Of a stretch of 64,000 nt of DNA, positions 1-9,642 are shown piece by piece. The notes beneath the pieces are model-generated. The model saw only the letters and a list, made by a program, of their open reading frames with translations, was not told the origin of the DNA and made no database searches. The stretch's first letter is position 1. The number at the start of each line of letters is the position of its first letter. The DNA is from Pseudomonas fluorescens Q2-87 (GTDB lineage: Bacteria; Pseudomonadota; Gammaproteobacteria; Pseudomonadales; Pseudomonadaceae), in NCBI RefSeq assembly GCF_000281895.1, contig NZ_CM001558.1:1058556-1122555 (forward strand). The letters are read 5' to 3'. The translations under genes and the position numbers were made by a program.

Positions 1-50
1 GTACGGTGGTGGTCGAGCCGCGGGGTTAGCGCTCATACCATCAAACCCCT

Positions 51-133
51 GTGGGAGCGGCCCGCGAAGGCGTCGGGACACTCGACATTGCTGCAAGCTG
101 ACACACCGCTTTCGCGAGCAAGCTCGCTCCCAC
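51..133. repeat. REPIN, family A, degenerate left arm
   Basis: Two inverted copies of the family A REP (consensus GTGGGAGCGGGCTTGCTCGC) face each other over about 30 bp. The left copy has lost its central GCTTGCTC, so only the right copy can form the full hairpin. It lies downstream of the short-chain dehydrogenase gene. Confidence 0.8.
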
Positions 134-178
134 ATGGATTTCGGGTGGCTGCGAGATTTCAATTAGTGGCCAATTCCC

Positions 179-215
179 GTGGCGAGGGAGCTTGCTCCCG
201 CTGGGCGGCGAAGCC
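179..215. repeat. REP singlet, family B
   Basis: A single copy of the second REP family (GTGGCGAGGGAGCTTGCTCC followed by CGCTGGG). It abuts the 3' end of the dehydrogenase gene and no inverted partner is visible nearby. Confidence 0.75.
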
Positions 216-219
216 GTCC

Positions 220-1044
220 CTAAAGCGACCCACCCAGCCCAAATCGCTTCATCAACCCTTTCTCCAGCAACCCCTTGGGCAGCAAGCCAGCCATCAACGG
301 CAATGCCCGGCTGCCATTGCCCAGGCGCAGCAGGCGCGGCGGCCTGGGTTGTTGCGCGGCTTTGAGCAACCCGGCGGCAAATTCGCTGGCCGGGGTCGGG
401 TTGTCCTGGGACGCCTTGGCCCGGGCGCGAATGCCGTCGCGCAGGGGCCACCAGGGCGATTGCTCGCTGATCAGCTGTTCTGCTTCATGGCCGGCATTCT
501 TGGCGAAACTGGAGGCAATGGCGCCGGGCTGGACTTCCATGACGCGGATGCCGAACGGTGCCAGTTCCATGCGCAGCGCATCGCTCAGGGCATGCACCGC
601 TGCCTTGGAAGCGCAGTAGGCGCCGGCGAACGGCGTGACCAGCACACCGGAAACGCTGCCGATATTCACCACCAGTCCCTTGGCCCGGCGCAACACCGGG
701 AACAGCGCGCGGGTCACCCCGACGACCGCGAACACATTGGTTTCAAACTGACGCTGCATCGCCGGTACGCCGCCGTCCAGCAGCGGCCCCATGGCACCGT
801 AACCGGCGTTGTTGATCAACACATCGAGGCCACCGTGCTGTTGGTTGATCCGCTCGCTCAACTGCTCCAGGGCCGGGCCATCGTTGACGTCCAGTTGCTC
901 AGCGTTGAAACCGGCGGCGCTGAGCTGCGCCACGTCTTCAGCCTTGCGTGCCGTCGCCCAGACTTGGTAGCCGGCGGCCTTGAAGGCATCGGCCAGGGCG
1001 CGGCCGATGCCGCTGGAACATCCGGTAATCAACGCAACGGGCAT
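220..1044 (-). CDS. SDR family oxidoreductase
   Basis: A classical short-chain dehydrogenase/reductase of 274 residues. The sequence shows the Rossmann cofactor motif TGCSSGIG at residues 7-14, NNAG at 78-81, the catalytic Ser around 130, and the Tyr-x3-Lys pair (YCASK) at 143-147, so it should be an active NAD(P)-dependent enzyme. The substrate cannot be read from sequence. An upstream in-frame ATG would add six residues, but the methionine chosen here begins directly with the usual beta-strand before the cofactor loop. The gene ahead of it on the same strand (1081-1545) is 36 bp away, so the two may be cotranscribed. Confidence 0.9.
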   Translation of the reverse strand: MPVALITGCSSGIGRALADAFKAAGYQVWATARKAEDVAQLSAAGFNAEQLDVNDGPALEQLSERINQQHGGLDVLINNAGYGAMGPLLDGGVPAMQRQFETNVFAVVGVTRALFPVLRRAKGLVVNIGSVSGVLVTPFAGAYCASKAAVHALSDALRMELAPFGIRVMEVQPGAIASSFAKNAGHEAEQLISEQSPWWPLRDGIRARAKASQDNPTPASEFAAGLLKAAQQPRPPRLLRLGNGSRALPLMAGLLPKGLLEKGLMKRFGLGGSL

Positions 1045-1080
1045 GGCGCATTCCTTATGCAAAAAGTCAGGAGAGGAAAA

Positions 1081-1545
1081 TCAGTTGGAGAAAGTACCGT
1101 GCAATCGCTCGGCGCGAAACTCCAGTGTCTGCGGGCGATAGCCGGGACGCAGCGGCGGCAGGGGCAGGCAGTCTTGCCAGTTGGCGCCAGCCTGCAACGC
1201 GCCGGGGCCACGGTAGCGCGGAGCATCGTAGGGGTTGTCGGCCAGGTTGATGGTGTCGCCGGGCGCATAGGCTGCGATTCGCCAGCGCAATTCAGTCAGC
1301 GGCACGTCGTTGCCGTTGTTGAGATTCAGCGACAGCGGTCGGTCGGCGGGGCAGTGTTCGGGGGCATAGGTGATGCGCAGCTCCAGGCGATCCAGCTGCC
1401 GGTTTTCACGGTTCTCCTGCCAGAGCACCCAAGCGGCTACCAGTCCCAGCCCGACGAACGCCGCCAGGGACACCGGCAGTGCCTTGGCCGGATAGCGCAG
1501 CAACAGGATGAGCCAGGTGATGACCAGCAAAACGCCGATAAGCAT
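1081..1545 (-). CDS. conserved membrane-anchored hypothetical protein
   Basis: A 154-residue protein with two hydrophobic segments in the first 45 residues (roughly 1-18 and 24-43), then a soluble beta-rich domain with two Cys that would lie outside the inner membrane. I do not recognise a functional family. The start is the ATG preceded by GGAGG at 8 bp spacing; an ATG nine codons upstream lacks such a site. It lies between the dehydrogenase gene and the end of the alginate operon, and the terminator at 1633-1696 separates it from algA. Confidence 0.75.
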   Translation of the reverse strand: MLIGVLLVITWLILLLRYPAKALPVSLAAFVGLGLVAAWVLWQENRENRQLDRLELRITYAPEHCPADRPLSLNLNNGNDVPLTELRWRIAAYAPGDTINLADNPYDAPRYRGPGALQAGANWQDCLPLPPLRPGYRPQTLEFRAERLHGTFSN

Positions 1546-1632
1546 GGTTGAAGCCTCCGATAGCATCGTCACATCCTACCGAAGGGAACGGGCAATGTTG
1601 AAGCGATGATGGGCCGGCGGCAAAGGCTCCAT

Positions 1633-1696
1633 AAAAAAGCCCCCGGCCAACCGGCTGCGGATAGGGGACGCAGTCGGCTGGGCGAGGGCTTCTTGT
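1633..1696 (-). terminator. Rho-independent terminator of the alginate operon
   Basis: Read on the minus strand, a long GC-rich stem (AGCCCTCGCC... pairing with ...GGCCGGGGGCT) is followed by TTTTTTAT. It begins about 10 bp after the algA stop and should end the operon transcript. Confidence 0.85.
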
Positions 1697-1706
1697 TTGG
1701 CTGGTC

Positions 1707-3158
1707 TTACTGCGCGATGGTTTTCACCGATACGCCGCGTTCGACCGGGGTGGAGCGACCGTAGATGTCTTCGAAGCGTTCGATGTCGTCTTCGCCCAGG
1801 TAGCTGCCCGACTGGACTTCGATGATTTCCAGCGGGATCTTGCCTGGGTTGCGCAGACGGTGGACCGAGGCGATCGGGATGTAGGTCGACTGGTTCTCGC
1901 AGAGTAGGAACACGTTCTCGTCGCAGGTCACTTCAGCGGTGCCGCTGACCACGATCCAGTGCTCGGCACGGTGGTGGTGCATCTGCAGCGACAGGCACGC
2001 GCCTGGCTTGACCGAGATGTGCTTGACCTGGAAGCGGCCACCCATGTCCACCGAGTCATACGAGCCCCACGGACGATAGACTTCGCAGTGGTTCTGGGTC
2101 TCGGTACGGCCCTGGGCGTTGAGGGTGTTGACCATCTGCTTGACGCCTTGGACCTTGTCCTTGTGGGCGATCATCATGGCGTCCTTGGTTTCGACGACCA
2201 CGATGTTTTCCAGGCCGATCACCGATACCAGCTTGCCGTTGCCATGGATCATGCAGTTGCGGCTGTCCTGGACCACCACGTCGCCCTTGGTGACGTTGCC
2301 GTTGGCGTCCTTTTCATTGACTTCCCACAGCGACGCCCAGCAACCGACATCGCTCCAGCCGGCGGACAGCGGCACCACGCAGGCGCGCTGGGTTTTTTCC
2401 ATCACGGCGTAGTCGATGGAGTTGTCCGGGCAGCAAGCGAAAGTGGCTTCGTCGAAGGTGATGGTGTCGGCCGTTTGCTCACTGCGCTCCAGGGTCAGCA
2501 GGCAGGTGTCGTAGATGTCCGGGTCGTGCTTTTTCAGCTCTTCGAGGAAACGGCTGGCACGGAACAGGAACATGCCGCTGTTCCAGAAATAGCCGCCGGC
2601 CTCGACGAACTCGGTGGCGCGCTTGACGTCGGGTTTTTCGACGAAGTGCGAGACGCGGCTCACGCCTTCGGGCAGCAGCGCGTCGTTGGTCGACTTGATG
2701 TAGCCGTAGCCGGTTTCCGGTTTGGTCGCCGGTACGCCGAACAGCACCATTTCGCCGCGCTCGGCAGCCACGGTGGCCAGGGCCAGTGCGCGCTGCAGGG
2801 CTTTCTGATCGTCGATCACGTGGTCGGCCGGCAGCACCAGCATCAGCTCATCGCGGCCTTCGTTGACCAGCATCATCGCCGTCAGCGCCACGGCCGGTGC
2901 GGTGTTGCGCCCGAACGGTTCCATCAGGACGCGCTGGACTTCGAGCTTGCGATTGGCCAACTGCTCGTTGACGATGAAACGGTGGTCTTTGTTGCAGACC
3001 ACGATCGGGGTGTCCATGCCTTCGAACACCAGGCGCTCGAGAGTCTGCTGGAACAGGGTGTGTTCACCGGTCAGGGCCAGGAACTGTTTAGGGAACTGCT
3101 TGCGCGAAAGCGGCCAAAGACGTGAGCCGCTACCACCTGACAAGATCACCGGAATCAT
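1707..3158 (-). CDS. algA: mannose-1-phosphate guanylyltransferase / mannose-6-phosphate isomerase AlgA
   Basis: A bifunctional enzyme of alginate precursor synthesis. It isomerises fructose-6-phosphate to mannose-6-phosphate and makes GDP-mannose from mannose-1-phosphate and GTP. The N-terminal nucleotidyltransferase signature GGSGSRLWP is at residues 8-16 followed by KQFPKQF; FVEKP lies mid-domain; the C-terminal cupin isomerase motif QMHHHRAEHW is at 392-401. At 483 residues it is full length. The start is the MIPVILSGG methionine; an upstream in-frame ATG adds 19 residues unlike the family. It is the last gene of the operon, 217 bp after algF, and that gap contains a REPIN. Confidence 0.97.
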   Translation of the reverse strand: MIPVILSGGSGSRLWPLSRKQFPKQFLALTGEHTLFQQTLERLVFEGMDTPIVVCNKDHRFIVNEQLANRKLEVQRVLMEPFGRNTAPAVALTAMMLVNEGRDELMLVLPADHVIDDQKALQRALALATVAAERGEMVLFGVPATKPETGYGYIKSTNDALLPEGVSRVSHFVEKPDVKRATEFVEAGGYFWNSGMFLFRASRFLEELKKHDPDIYDTCLLTLERSEQTADTITFDEATFACCPDNSIDYAVMEKTQRACVVPLSAGWSDVGCWASLWEVNEKDANGNVTKGDVVVQDSRNCMIHGNGKLVSVIGLENIVVVETKDAMMIAHKDKVQGVKQMVNTLNAQGRTETQNHCEVYRPWGSYDSVDMGGRFQVKHISVKPGACLSLQMHHHRAEHWIVVSGTAEVTCDENVFLLCENQSTYIPIASVHRLRNPGKIPLEIIEVQSGSYLGEDDIERFEDIYGRSTPVERGVSVKTIAQ

Positions 3159-3258
3159 GTGTGTTACTCCTTTGAAGCGAAATGGTTTTAGAGCTACTGC
3201 GTTCTGTCGTTTCACTCTCTTGTTGTTGTTTCGTACCCGACTGACACCCCGATTCAGG

Positions 3259-3346
3259 GTGGGAGCGGGCTTGCTCGCGAAAGCGGTGGTTCAGCCAACA
3301 TCAATGTTGAATGTGAGACCGTATTCGCGAGCAAACCCGCTCCCAC
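3259..3346. repeat. REPIN, family A, between algF and algA
   Basis: Two inverted family A REPs are separated by about 40 bp inside the only sizeable gap at the distal end of the alginate operon. In RNA this folds into a long stem-loop that could protect the upstream message or damp algA expression relative to algF (inference). Confidence 0.85.
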
Positions 3347-3375
3347 AGGGGTAATGCGTCAGTCGAGTGAATCTG

Positions 3376-4041
3376 TCAGCGGGTTGACACTGGACGCTTT
3401 ACCCAGACCGGCGACAAGCTGCTTCCGGAGCCAGTGACGTACAGCACCGCTGCTTCACCGCGCTCAAGCGCGACAGGCTTGAGGTCGCCAACTTTCTTGT
3501 CGCCTTCGAACAGCGCCAGGCTCACTTTCACCGGGTTGATTTCACGCTCGCCACGGCCCTTGGCCGCCACGTTCGGTACCACTTCGGTCTTGCCGTCGGC
3601 GGTCTTGAGCGTCAGTGCCTTGTCGGTGAGGTTCTGTACGCGGACCAGGGACTTCTGCTTGTTCTTGAACGGCGGCTCTTCGATCAGTTGAGGCTGGCCG
3701 CTGGCGTTGTTGACCAGGGTGTAATAGTGATCGGGGGCCAGTTTTACCGGGACGGTCTGGCTGCCGACCTTGGCGCTGTAGTCACCGCCAGGCATGAAGC
3801 TGAAGTCGCTGCTGGCCAGGGGAGCCACGTCGTTGAGGTTGGTGCTGCCGACGGTGGCGCTGACTTCGGCGTTGCTGGCGTTGTAGATGCGCACGAAGCT
3901 CGAGCCTTTTGGCGCGACCGGGCCGTACAGGGCCGAGTCACCGGCGAAGGCGGACAGCGAGAGGGCGCTCATGCTGGCGACCAGGGCAACAGCCTTGAAG
4001 GAGCGAGCGGCGAGACGGCGAGGAGTAGTGTTGAAAGTCAT
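3376..4041 (-). CDS. algF: alginate O-acetylation protein AlgF
   Basis: A periplasmic protein of 221 residues needed with AlgI, AlgJ and AlgX for O-acetylation of mannuronate residues. The start MTFNTTPRRLAARSFKAVAL is followed by a hydrophobic core and an AFAG signal peptidase site near residues 31-34, then a beta-rich body. It has no catalytic motif; the family is thought to act as an adaptor or acyl carrier partner. It starts 14 bp after the algJ stop and is translated as part of the operon. Confidence 0.95.
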   Translation of the reverse strand: MTFNTTPRRLAARSFKAVALVASMSALSLSAFAGDSALYGPVAPKGSSFVRIYNASNAEVSATVGSTNLNDVAPLASSDFSFMPGGDYSAKVGSQTVPVKLAPDHYYTLVNNASGQPQLIEEPPFKNKQKSLVRVQNLTDKALTLKTADGKTEVVPNVAAKGRGEREINPVKVSLALFEGDKKVGDLKPVALERGEAAVLYVTGSGSSLSPVWVKRPVSTR

Positions 4042-4055
4042 GGTGGACCTCTCTT

Positions 4056-5231
4056 TCAGTTTTGCGCCCGGTCGGGCGTCTCGGATTGAGTGTTAGCGGC
4101 GACGTTCTGTTGATTTACGCCGGCTTGTTTGAGCTCTGCGACCCACTGCGGGTCCGCATCGCCGATATCGTTGTTCACGGGCAGGTAGCGCTCGGGGAAT
4201 TCCCAGATCACCACTTGTGGCGGGCTGTTCTTGAAGGCATCGCTCTTGAGGTAGCTGAGCATCGGCAGAATCGGGCCATGGCCGTCTTCGGCGTAGTTCA
4301 CCACGTCGCTGTGCAGGGCCTGCTTGAGTGCGCCGACGAAGTTCCAGTTCGGGTTGGCGCTGTAGCTGGTACCGATCAGGGCCACAGGCACCTGGGCGTC
4401 GGCGAACAGTGCGTCGTCGCCGGCCGGCTGGTCATCGGCTTCACGGGTGTTGCGCTTGACCAGTGGTTCCTGGGCAGGCATCAGGTTTTCAAACAACGGG
4501 TCCAGCGGCAGGAACTGGCGCAGGTCGCCCTTGTGGGTGATTTTTTCCGCAGGTTCGGTGACGAAGCGCTGTGGCTCACCGTTGAGTGGCGTTTTTTCTG
4601 CGATGGCCTTGGCCAGGTTCTCGGCGGCCACTTGCGCGCCTTCCGGGGTCCAGTGGGTGTCGGTGCGCAGGAACACTTGCTGGCCGCTTTGCTTGGCCTG
4701 TTGCAACGGGCCTAGCAAGTCGGGGGCAAGGATCTTGTCAGCCGCCACGCGGGCATGGAAATCCTGGTACAGGTTGGCGTGGATGCTGGATGGCTTCACT
4801 TCGCCCAAATGCTCTGGATACAGGCGCGCCTTGGCAGGCACGATCGCCATCACCAGGGTGATGCCTTGTTCCTTGAGCTTTTGGCGCACGCCTTCGACCA
4901 GGGCGTAGTTGCCTTGCAGGTTCAGCTCTTCGTTGACGATCGGGTTGAACTCTTCGTCGCTGTACAGCCATTGGTCGCGGCCCAGGACCACGCCTTTGCG
5001 GCCTTCATTGAACAGCTTGTAGTCCAGCGCAGCCCAGATGTTGGTGCCCAGGCGCTTGATCGGGAACTCGTCGTCGTAATGAGTTTCCACGGCCTTGGCC
5101 CAGCGTCCGTTGAGTACGGTCGCGTCGGGGTTGGTGCTGAAGCCGAAGAAACTGCGCATCGACCACAGGCCCAGTGCTGTCAGGATCAGCATGAACAGTG
5201 CGATGTAAAAGATGCGTAATGAGCGGGTCAT
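4056..5231 (-). CDS. algJ: alginate O-acetyltransferase AlgJ
   Basis: A membrane-anchored periplasmic SGNH-like protein of 391 residues related to AlgX. It has an uncleaved-type N-terminal hydrophobic helix (about residues 7-27). The sequence shows the family motifs LRTDTHWTPEGA (Asp/His pair) and ALIGTSYSAN (candidate nucleophile Ser). It passes or transfers acetyl groups supplied by AlgI. The start MTRSLRIFYIAL is chosen because the 39 residues before it overlap algI and have no family counterpart. It follows algI by 11 bp. Confidence 0.95.
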   Translation of the reverse strand: MTRSLRIFYIALFMLILTALGLWSMRSFFGFSTNPDATVLNGRWAKAVETHYDDEFPIKRLGTNIWAALDYKLFNEGRKGVVLGRDQWLYSDEEFNPIVNEELNLQGNYALVEGVRQKLKEQGITLVMAIVPAKARLYPEHLGEVKPSSIHANLYQDFHARVAADKILAPDLLGPLQQAKQSGQQVFLRTDTHWTPEGAQVAAENLAKAIAEKTPLNGEPQRFVTEPAEKITHKGDLRQFLPLDPLFENLMPAQEPLVKRNTREADDQPAGDDALFADAQVPVALIGTSYSANPNWNFVGALKQALHSDVVNYAEDGHGPILPMLSYLKSDAFKNSPPQVVIWEFPERYLPVNNDIGDADPQWVAELKQAGVNQQNVAANTQSETPDRAQN

Positions 5232-5242
5232 GGTCAGATCCC

Positions 5243-6808
5243 TCAGAACTGGAAGTAAAGGAACGGCGAGAAGCTTTGCGCCGAAAGTTTGAGAATCGAA
5301 GCGATGAACAGCAGCAGTACGAGGGCGCGCATCACGTAGCGCGACCAATCCACAGTCCAGTAGGCCGGTTGCACCTGGGCTTCGACACCCACGGTGTAGC
5401 CCGGTTCGTGGATCGTGGCCGGGTTATCGCCCGGTACGGCTTTGATCAACCCCGGTTGTGCGGTGGCCGGGCCGTTGGCCTCGGTATTGACCTCAGGCTT
5501 GGTCTTGACCGGCGGACGATTGGTGTAGAAGTCCCGCAGGCCGAAGAAGGCGAGGGTGATGTAGGCCACCACCAGCGTGGCGATCTGCAGGCCGGTGAGA
5601 TTGGCGCGGGTCAGTTCCGACAGCGACCAGTCGCCGAAGCTGAACATGGCACCGTACATGCGACCGGCCACGTGCAGGTTCTCGGAGCGGAAAATCACCC
5701 AGCCCATCACCACCAGCAGGAAGGTCAACGCCCAGCGGATCGGGTTGATGCTGCGCGGCGTGGTGTTGATGCCGACGGCTTTTTCGATGGCCAGCCAGAT
5801 GCCGTGCCAAGCGCCCCAGATTACGTAGGTGATGTTCGCGCCGTGCCACAGACCTCCGAGCAGCATGGTCAGGAACAGGTTGCGATAGGTCATCAGCGTG
5901 CCTTTGCGGTTACCGCCCAGGGTGATGTAGAGATAATCGCGCAGCCAGGTGGAGAGGCTGATGTGCCAGCGCCGCCAGAACTCGGTGATCGACTGGCTGA
6001 TGTAGGGCTGCTTGAAGTTTTCCATGAAGCGGAAACCCATCATCAAGCCCAGGCCGATGGCCATGTCGCTGTAGCCGGAGAAGTCGAAGTACAGCTGTGC
6101 GGTGTAGGCCAGGGCGCCGAGCCAGGCATCGCCCGTGGTCGGGTTCTGCAGGGCGAAGCAATGGTCGGCCACCACCGCCAGGGTATCGGCGATGAACACT
6201 TTCTTGATGAAGCCCTGCATGAAACGGGTGCAGCCTTCGGAGAACTTGTCCAGGGTGTGGGTGCGGTTGTTGAACTGGTCGGCCAGGTCGCGGAAACGCA
6301 ACACGGGGCCGGCGATCAGGTGCGGGAAAATGGCCACGAACGCTGCGAAGTCGATCAGGTTGCGGGTCGCCGGGGTGTCACCGCGATAGACGTCGATGAT
6401 GTAGCTGATGGATTCGAAGATGTAGAACGAGATCCCGATCGGCAACAACACATGGGTCAGGATGAACGGCTCCAGGCCGAAACTGGTCATGATCGCGTTG
6501 AGGCTGTCGACGCCGAAGTTCGCGTACTTGAAGTAGCCCAGGATGCTCAGGTCCACTGCCACGCCGAGCAACAGCCAGCGTTGGGCCGGTTTGGTGCGCA
6601 CGCCGGCGGCACCCACCTTCAGGCCGATCCAGTAGTTCCACAGCGTTACGCCGGCGAACAGCGCCAGGAAGTCCACCCGCCACCAGGCGTAGAACACGTA
6701 GCTGGCGATCAGCAGCAGCAGGTTGCGATAGCGTTGCCCGCTCAAGTAGTACAAGCCGAGAAAGATCGGCAAGAACAGAAACAGGAACACATTGGATGAA
6801 AATACCAT
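5243..6808 (-). CDS. algI: alginate O-acetyltransferase AlgI (MBOAT)
   Basis: A polytopic inner-membrane protein of 521 residues in the membrane-bound O-acyltransferase family. It is thought to bring acetyl groups across the membrane for AlgJ/AlgX. Many hydrophobic helices run from the first residues (MVFSSNVFLFLFLPIF), and the MBOAT signature GLWHGANITYVIWGAWHG carries the conserved His residues. An upstream in-frame ATG adds eight residues outside the family pattern. The 222-bp gap to algL upstream holds a G/C hairpin and a REPIN. Confidence 0.96.
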   Translation of the reverse strand: MVFSSNVFLFLFLPIFLGLYYLSGQRYRNLLLLIASYVFYAWWRVDFLALFAGVTLWNYWIGLKVGAAGVRTKPAQRWLLLGVAVDLSILGYFKYANFGVDSLNAIMTSFGLEPFILTHVLLPIGISFYIFESISYIIDVYRGDTPATRNLIDFAAFVAIFPHLIAGPVLRFRDLADQFNNRTHTLDKFSEGCTRFMQGFIKKVFIADTLAVVADHCFALQNPTTGDAWLGALAYTAQLYFDFSGYSDMAIGLGLMMGFRFMENFKQPYISQSITEFWRRWHISLSTWLRDYLYITLGGNRKGTLMTYRNLFLTMLLGGLWHGANITYVIWGAWHGIWLAIEKAVGINTTPRSINPIRWALTFLLVVMGWVIFRSENLHVAGRMYGAMFSFGDWSLSELTRANLTGLQIATLVVAYITLAFFGLRDFYTNRPPVKTKPEVNTEANGPATAQPGLIKAVPGDNPATIHEPGYTVGVEAQVQPAYWTVDWSRYVMRALVLLLFIASILKLSAQSFSPFLYFQF

Positions 6809-6859
6809 CCCGATCTCTCCATGTTGAATCAACAGTCAAGGGCCAGAGCCCCCCCAAAC

Positions 6860-6880
6860 CCCCCCGTGAAAACCGGGGGG
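6860..6880. other. strong C/G hairpin between algL and algI
   Basis: CCCCCCG and CGGGGGG arms (7 bp) enclose a 7-nt A-rich loop. No T tract follows on either strand, so it is not a standard terminator. It sits in the algL-algI gap next to a REPIN and may slow RNase progress or transcription (inference). Confidence 0.6.
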
Positions 6881-6911
6881 CGTAACACAGTTCATTTCTG
6901 ATACTGCCCCT

Positions 6912-6999
6912 GTGGGAGCGGGCTTGCTCGCGAAGGCGGTGTATCAGTCGACATCATTGTTGAATGTCAGACCGAATTCGCGAGCAAGCCCGCTCCCAC
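6912..6999. repeat. REPIN, family A, between algL and algI
   Basis: Two inverted GTGGGAGCGGGCTTGCTCGC copies are separated by about 40 bp, in the 222-bp gap of the alginate operon. The linker resembles that of the REPIN at 3259-3346. Confidence 0.87.
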
Positions 7000-7030
7000 A
7001 AGGGTTCCCTGCCGAGCAGGGATAAGGGTG

Positions 7031-8167
7031 TCAGCTTCCTTTCTCACCTTTTTCCCGCGATGGGTCGTACACCCGGGTCAAGTCGCCGCCGAGGCGGAAG
7101 GTCTTGAACGGCTGCATTTCATGCTTGCGTTCCAACACATCCTCGGGGCAGGTGTAGAGGCTGCAGAACGGCTCGAGCCAGGCGAATTTGGAGTCGATCT
7201 TCAAATCCTTCATGTCCTGTTCGTCGCCGTTCTTCTTTTCGAAGATGTCCGGGTCTTTCACCCCGGCCAGCACCCGATCACCCAGGCGCTTGAGGGCACC
7301 GTTGTTTTCCTGGCGCAGGTCCACGCCGTTGACCTGGGCAAAACTGGCGATCATCGCCAGCGGCGGCAGGGCATAGTTGTGGTAGGACAGGGCCCGTTGC
7401 TTGCGCTTGAGTTCGTTGGGCAGGAAGCCGTCGGCATCGACCTGGTTGACGCCGACCTTGTATTCCTTGACGGCCCAGTCGAACAGGTCGCGGCGGTTGG
7501 TTGCCACGGAAGTGGCCATCACCGACCAGGCGGCCCAGTAGGAGTGGTTGTTGGTCTTGTCCAGCGGCAGGTTGTCCCAGTCACTGACCACCTGATCGGC
7601 CATACGGCTGAACCAACCCTCGATCAGTTGGGTTTGTTGCGGGTAATTGGCCAATGGGTGGGAGTCTGAAAACTTCAGGCGCACATAAGCCGAAGCCATG
7701 CTGCCCAGGGCCCATTTGCGCATGGACTTGCCGGTGTGGTTGAAGTCCTTGGACATCAACGCATCGGCCTGGGCCCAAGTGGTCAGCCAGTTCAGGGTGC
7801 ATTGCAATTGTTCGGGGCGACCGTCACGCATGAATTGCATCACCTGCTTGCTGACGCCGCGCTCGATCTTGGTGATGTCGGCGGTGCTGTCACGGAAGGC
7901 TTTTTCCGATTGCACGTTCAGCGTGGCGCGAGCCTTGTCGGAGCCCTCGTACTTGCTGCGAAATTGCAGCGAGCCGGTGTAGGGCGCCGGAACCGCATCG
8001 CAGCCTTGGGCAGGTTCGCCCACCTTGACCTTCTCGATCGGGGCGAAGTAACCCTGTGGCGGGCGCAGCGGGGCGGCGGCCTGGGTGGCCCCGGCGAACA
8101 TCGCCAGGGTCAGCAGGGACGGTGCCAACAGATTTTTCAACGTTCGGGTGCGCATGGTTCTGGTCAT
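7031..8167 (-). CDS. algL: alginate lyase AlgL
   Basis: A periplasmic poly(beta-D-mannuronate) lyase of about 378 residues that clears alginate misdirected into the periplasm. It has an N-terminal signal peptide (core [18 protein letters not shown]), and the conserved catalytic-groove motifs [14 protein letters not shown] and [12 protein letters not shown]. The family ending [13 protein letters not shown] is intact. Three in-frame ATGs exist (8182, 8167, 8155). I choose 8167 because GAGG lies 9 bp before it; 8155 is the alternative. The gene starts 11 bp after algX. Confidence 0.95.
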   Translation of the reverse strand: MTRTMRTRTLKNLLAPSLLTLAMFAGATQAAAPLRPPQGYFAPIEKVKVGEPAQGCDAVPAPYTGSLQFRSKYEGSDKARATLNVQSEKAFRDSTADITKIERGVSKQVMQFMRDGRPEQLQCTLNWLTTWAQADALMSKDFNHTGKSMRKWALGSMASAYVRLKFSDSHPLANYPQQTQLIEGWFSRMADQVVSDWDNLPLDKTNNHSYWAAWSVMATSVATNRRDLFDWAVKEYKVGVNQVDADGFLPNELKRKQRALSYHNYALPPLAMIASFAQVNGVDLRQENNGALKRLGDRVLAGVKDPDIFEKKNGDEQDMKDLKIDSKFAWLEPFCSLYTCPEDVLERKHEMQPFKTFRLGGDLTRVYDPSREKGEKGS

Positions 8168-8178
8168 GAGACGAGACC

Positions 8179-9630
8179 TCATTGTCCGATCTGAGCCGTG
8201 GTTTGCTCGGCTTGCGGAGATGCGTTGCGTTTGCAGACTTTCGCTTCTACCTGCAGTGGCGCTGCACCGGCGTCGGGACCCTGGACTTCGACAGCCAGCA
8301 GGTTTTGCGAGGCCCAGTCGTCGTCGGTGCGCAGTTGGAAGGCGAAACGCCCATCGGTGTCGGAGGTATCCGGTTTTTCAATCTTGATATCCTCGTGGCG
8401 CCCATTCATGTACCAGAGGGTGGCTTGCAAGGTTTTCACCGACGTGTCGGCGAAGCGGATGTCGACCTGGTGGCTGCTGTTACGCAGATCCATGTTCTTG
8501 CTATTGACCATCAATTCGTTCTTGCCGGGCTTGAGCGCGGTCTTGCTGCTCATCACCGCCGGCTTGCCTTCGCAACCGTTGTTGTCCAGCAGCGCCATCA
8601 TCTGGCGGTAGATGGTTTCCTGGTCCAGGCGGTACAGCGGCGAGAATTCCCAGATCAGGATTTTCGGCGGGTTCTTCTGGAACTCTTCGCTGCCCAGGTA
8701 CTGGATCATCGCACCTTCGAAACCGCCGCCAGGGAAGGCAACGTTGAGGATGTCGGCGCCGATGGCCTCTTCCAGGAAACCGGCAAAGTTGTAGTTCTTG
8801 CCGCTGTGACTGGTACCCACGAGGGTGATCTGCGGGTTACCGGAATCACCGAACAGGTCGCCGTCACCGGCTTCTCCCTTGGGCTCGGTGGTGAACTGGT
8901 CCATGTACTGGATCGCGTAGCTGGTACCGCACAGTTGCCCGGCCATATTGTGCAAGGTGCCGGTCTTGCCCATGCGGCCGGACTTCTTGGTCTCGAACTC
9001 ACGCTTGGGAATGTCGGCGAAGGCCGGCAGCTGCTTGACCTTTTCGGCAACGATCTTGGCGGTGCGCTGGGCGCCGTATGGCGTCCAGTGCTGGTCGCCA
9101 CGGAAGTAGAAATCGTGGGCCGGCAGGGTTTCAGGCTGGTTTTCGTTGGTCAGCGGCGACAGGTCCGGCACCACATAACCCATCTGGGCGAAACGACCCA
9201 ACATCGATTTGTAGTTGGTCAGGGCTTTCTCGTAATCGAAAGCGGCCTTTTCCTGTGGGTTGAGCTTGTTGCGGTTCACCAGGCCACGGGTTGGCTGGTA
9301 GACCAGCACCAGCTCGACGCCTTTTGCCTTGAACGCATCATGCAGCTGTTGCAGACGCTTGTAGCCGGCCGGGGTGGTGTTGAACTCGGTACGCAGGTCT
9401 TCCTGGGTACGGAACAGCCAGTCGCCCTGGGCCTGCACCAGCGTGGTGAAGTTTTGCTGGTAGCGCGTGGTGTAGTTCTTTGCATCGTGAGCGGCAGGGC
9501 ACAGGTTGCAGCACGGTTCGGCGGTGAAAGTCGGCGCCTGGGTTTCATCGGCGCGGGCGCCGCTTGCGGCAGCGAGAATGCCGGCAGTCAGGGCGGACAG
9601 GCCCAGAAATTTAATCATCTGTGGGTTCAT
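8179..9630 (-). CDS. algX: alginate acetyltransferase/scaffold AlgX
   Basis: A periplasmic two-domain protein of 483 residues. The N-terminal SGNH-like acetyltransferase domain shows [10 protein letters not shown] (Asp-x-His) and [15 protein letters not shown] (Ser nucleophile). The C-terminal carbohydrate-binding module follows from about residue 350. It performs the terminal acetyl transfer to the polymer and belongs to the AlgK-AlgX-AlgG periplasmic complex. The signal peptide ends near SGARA. Of two ATGs three codons apart, the downstream one (9630) has GAGGA at suitable spacing; the upstream one would overlap that site. Confidence 0.95.
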   Translation of the reverse strand: MNPQMIKFLGLSALTAGILAAASGARADETQAPTFTAEPCCNLCPAAHDAKNYTTRYQQNFTTLVQAQGDWLFRTQEDLRTEFNTTPAGYKRLQQLHDAFKAKGVELVLVYQPTRGLVNRNKLNPQEKAAFDYEKALTNYKSMLGRFAQMGYVVPDLSPLTNENQPETLPAHDFYFRGDQHWTPYGAQRTAKIVAEKVKQLPAFADIPKREFETKKSGRMGKTGTLHNMAGQLCGTSYAIQYMDQFTTEPKGEAGDGDLFGDSGNPQITLVGTSHSGKNYNFAGFLEEAIGADILNVAFPGGGFEGAMIQYLGSEEFQKNPPKILIWEFSPLYRLDQETIYRQMMALLDNNGCEGKPAVMSSKTALKPGKNELMVNSKNMDLRNSSHQVDIRFADTSVKTLQATLWYMNGRHEDIKIEKPDTSDTDGRFAFQLRTDDDWASQNLLAVEVQGPDAGAAPLQVEAKVCKRNASPQAEQTTAQIGQ

Positions 9631-9642
9631 AAAGGTCATTCC

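Noticed and set aside
88..1551. A 487-codon plus-strand frame over the dehydrogenase gene
   Set aside because: It begins inside a REP, runs antisense to two minus-strand genes, and shows no family motif.
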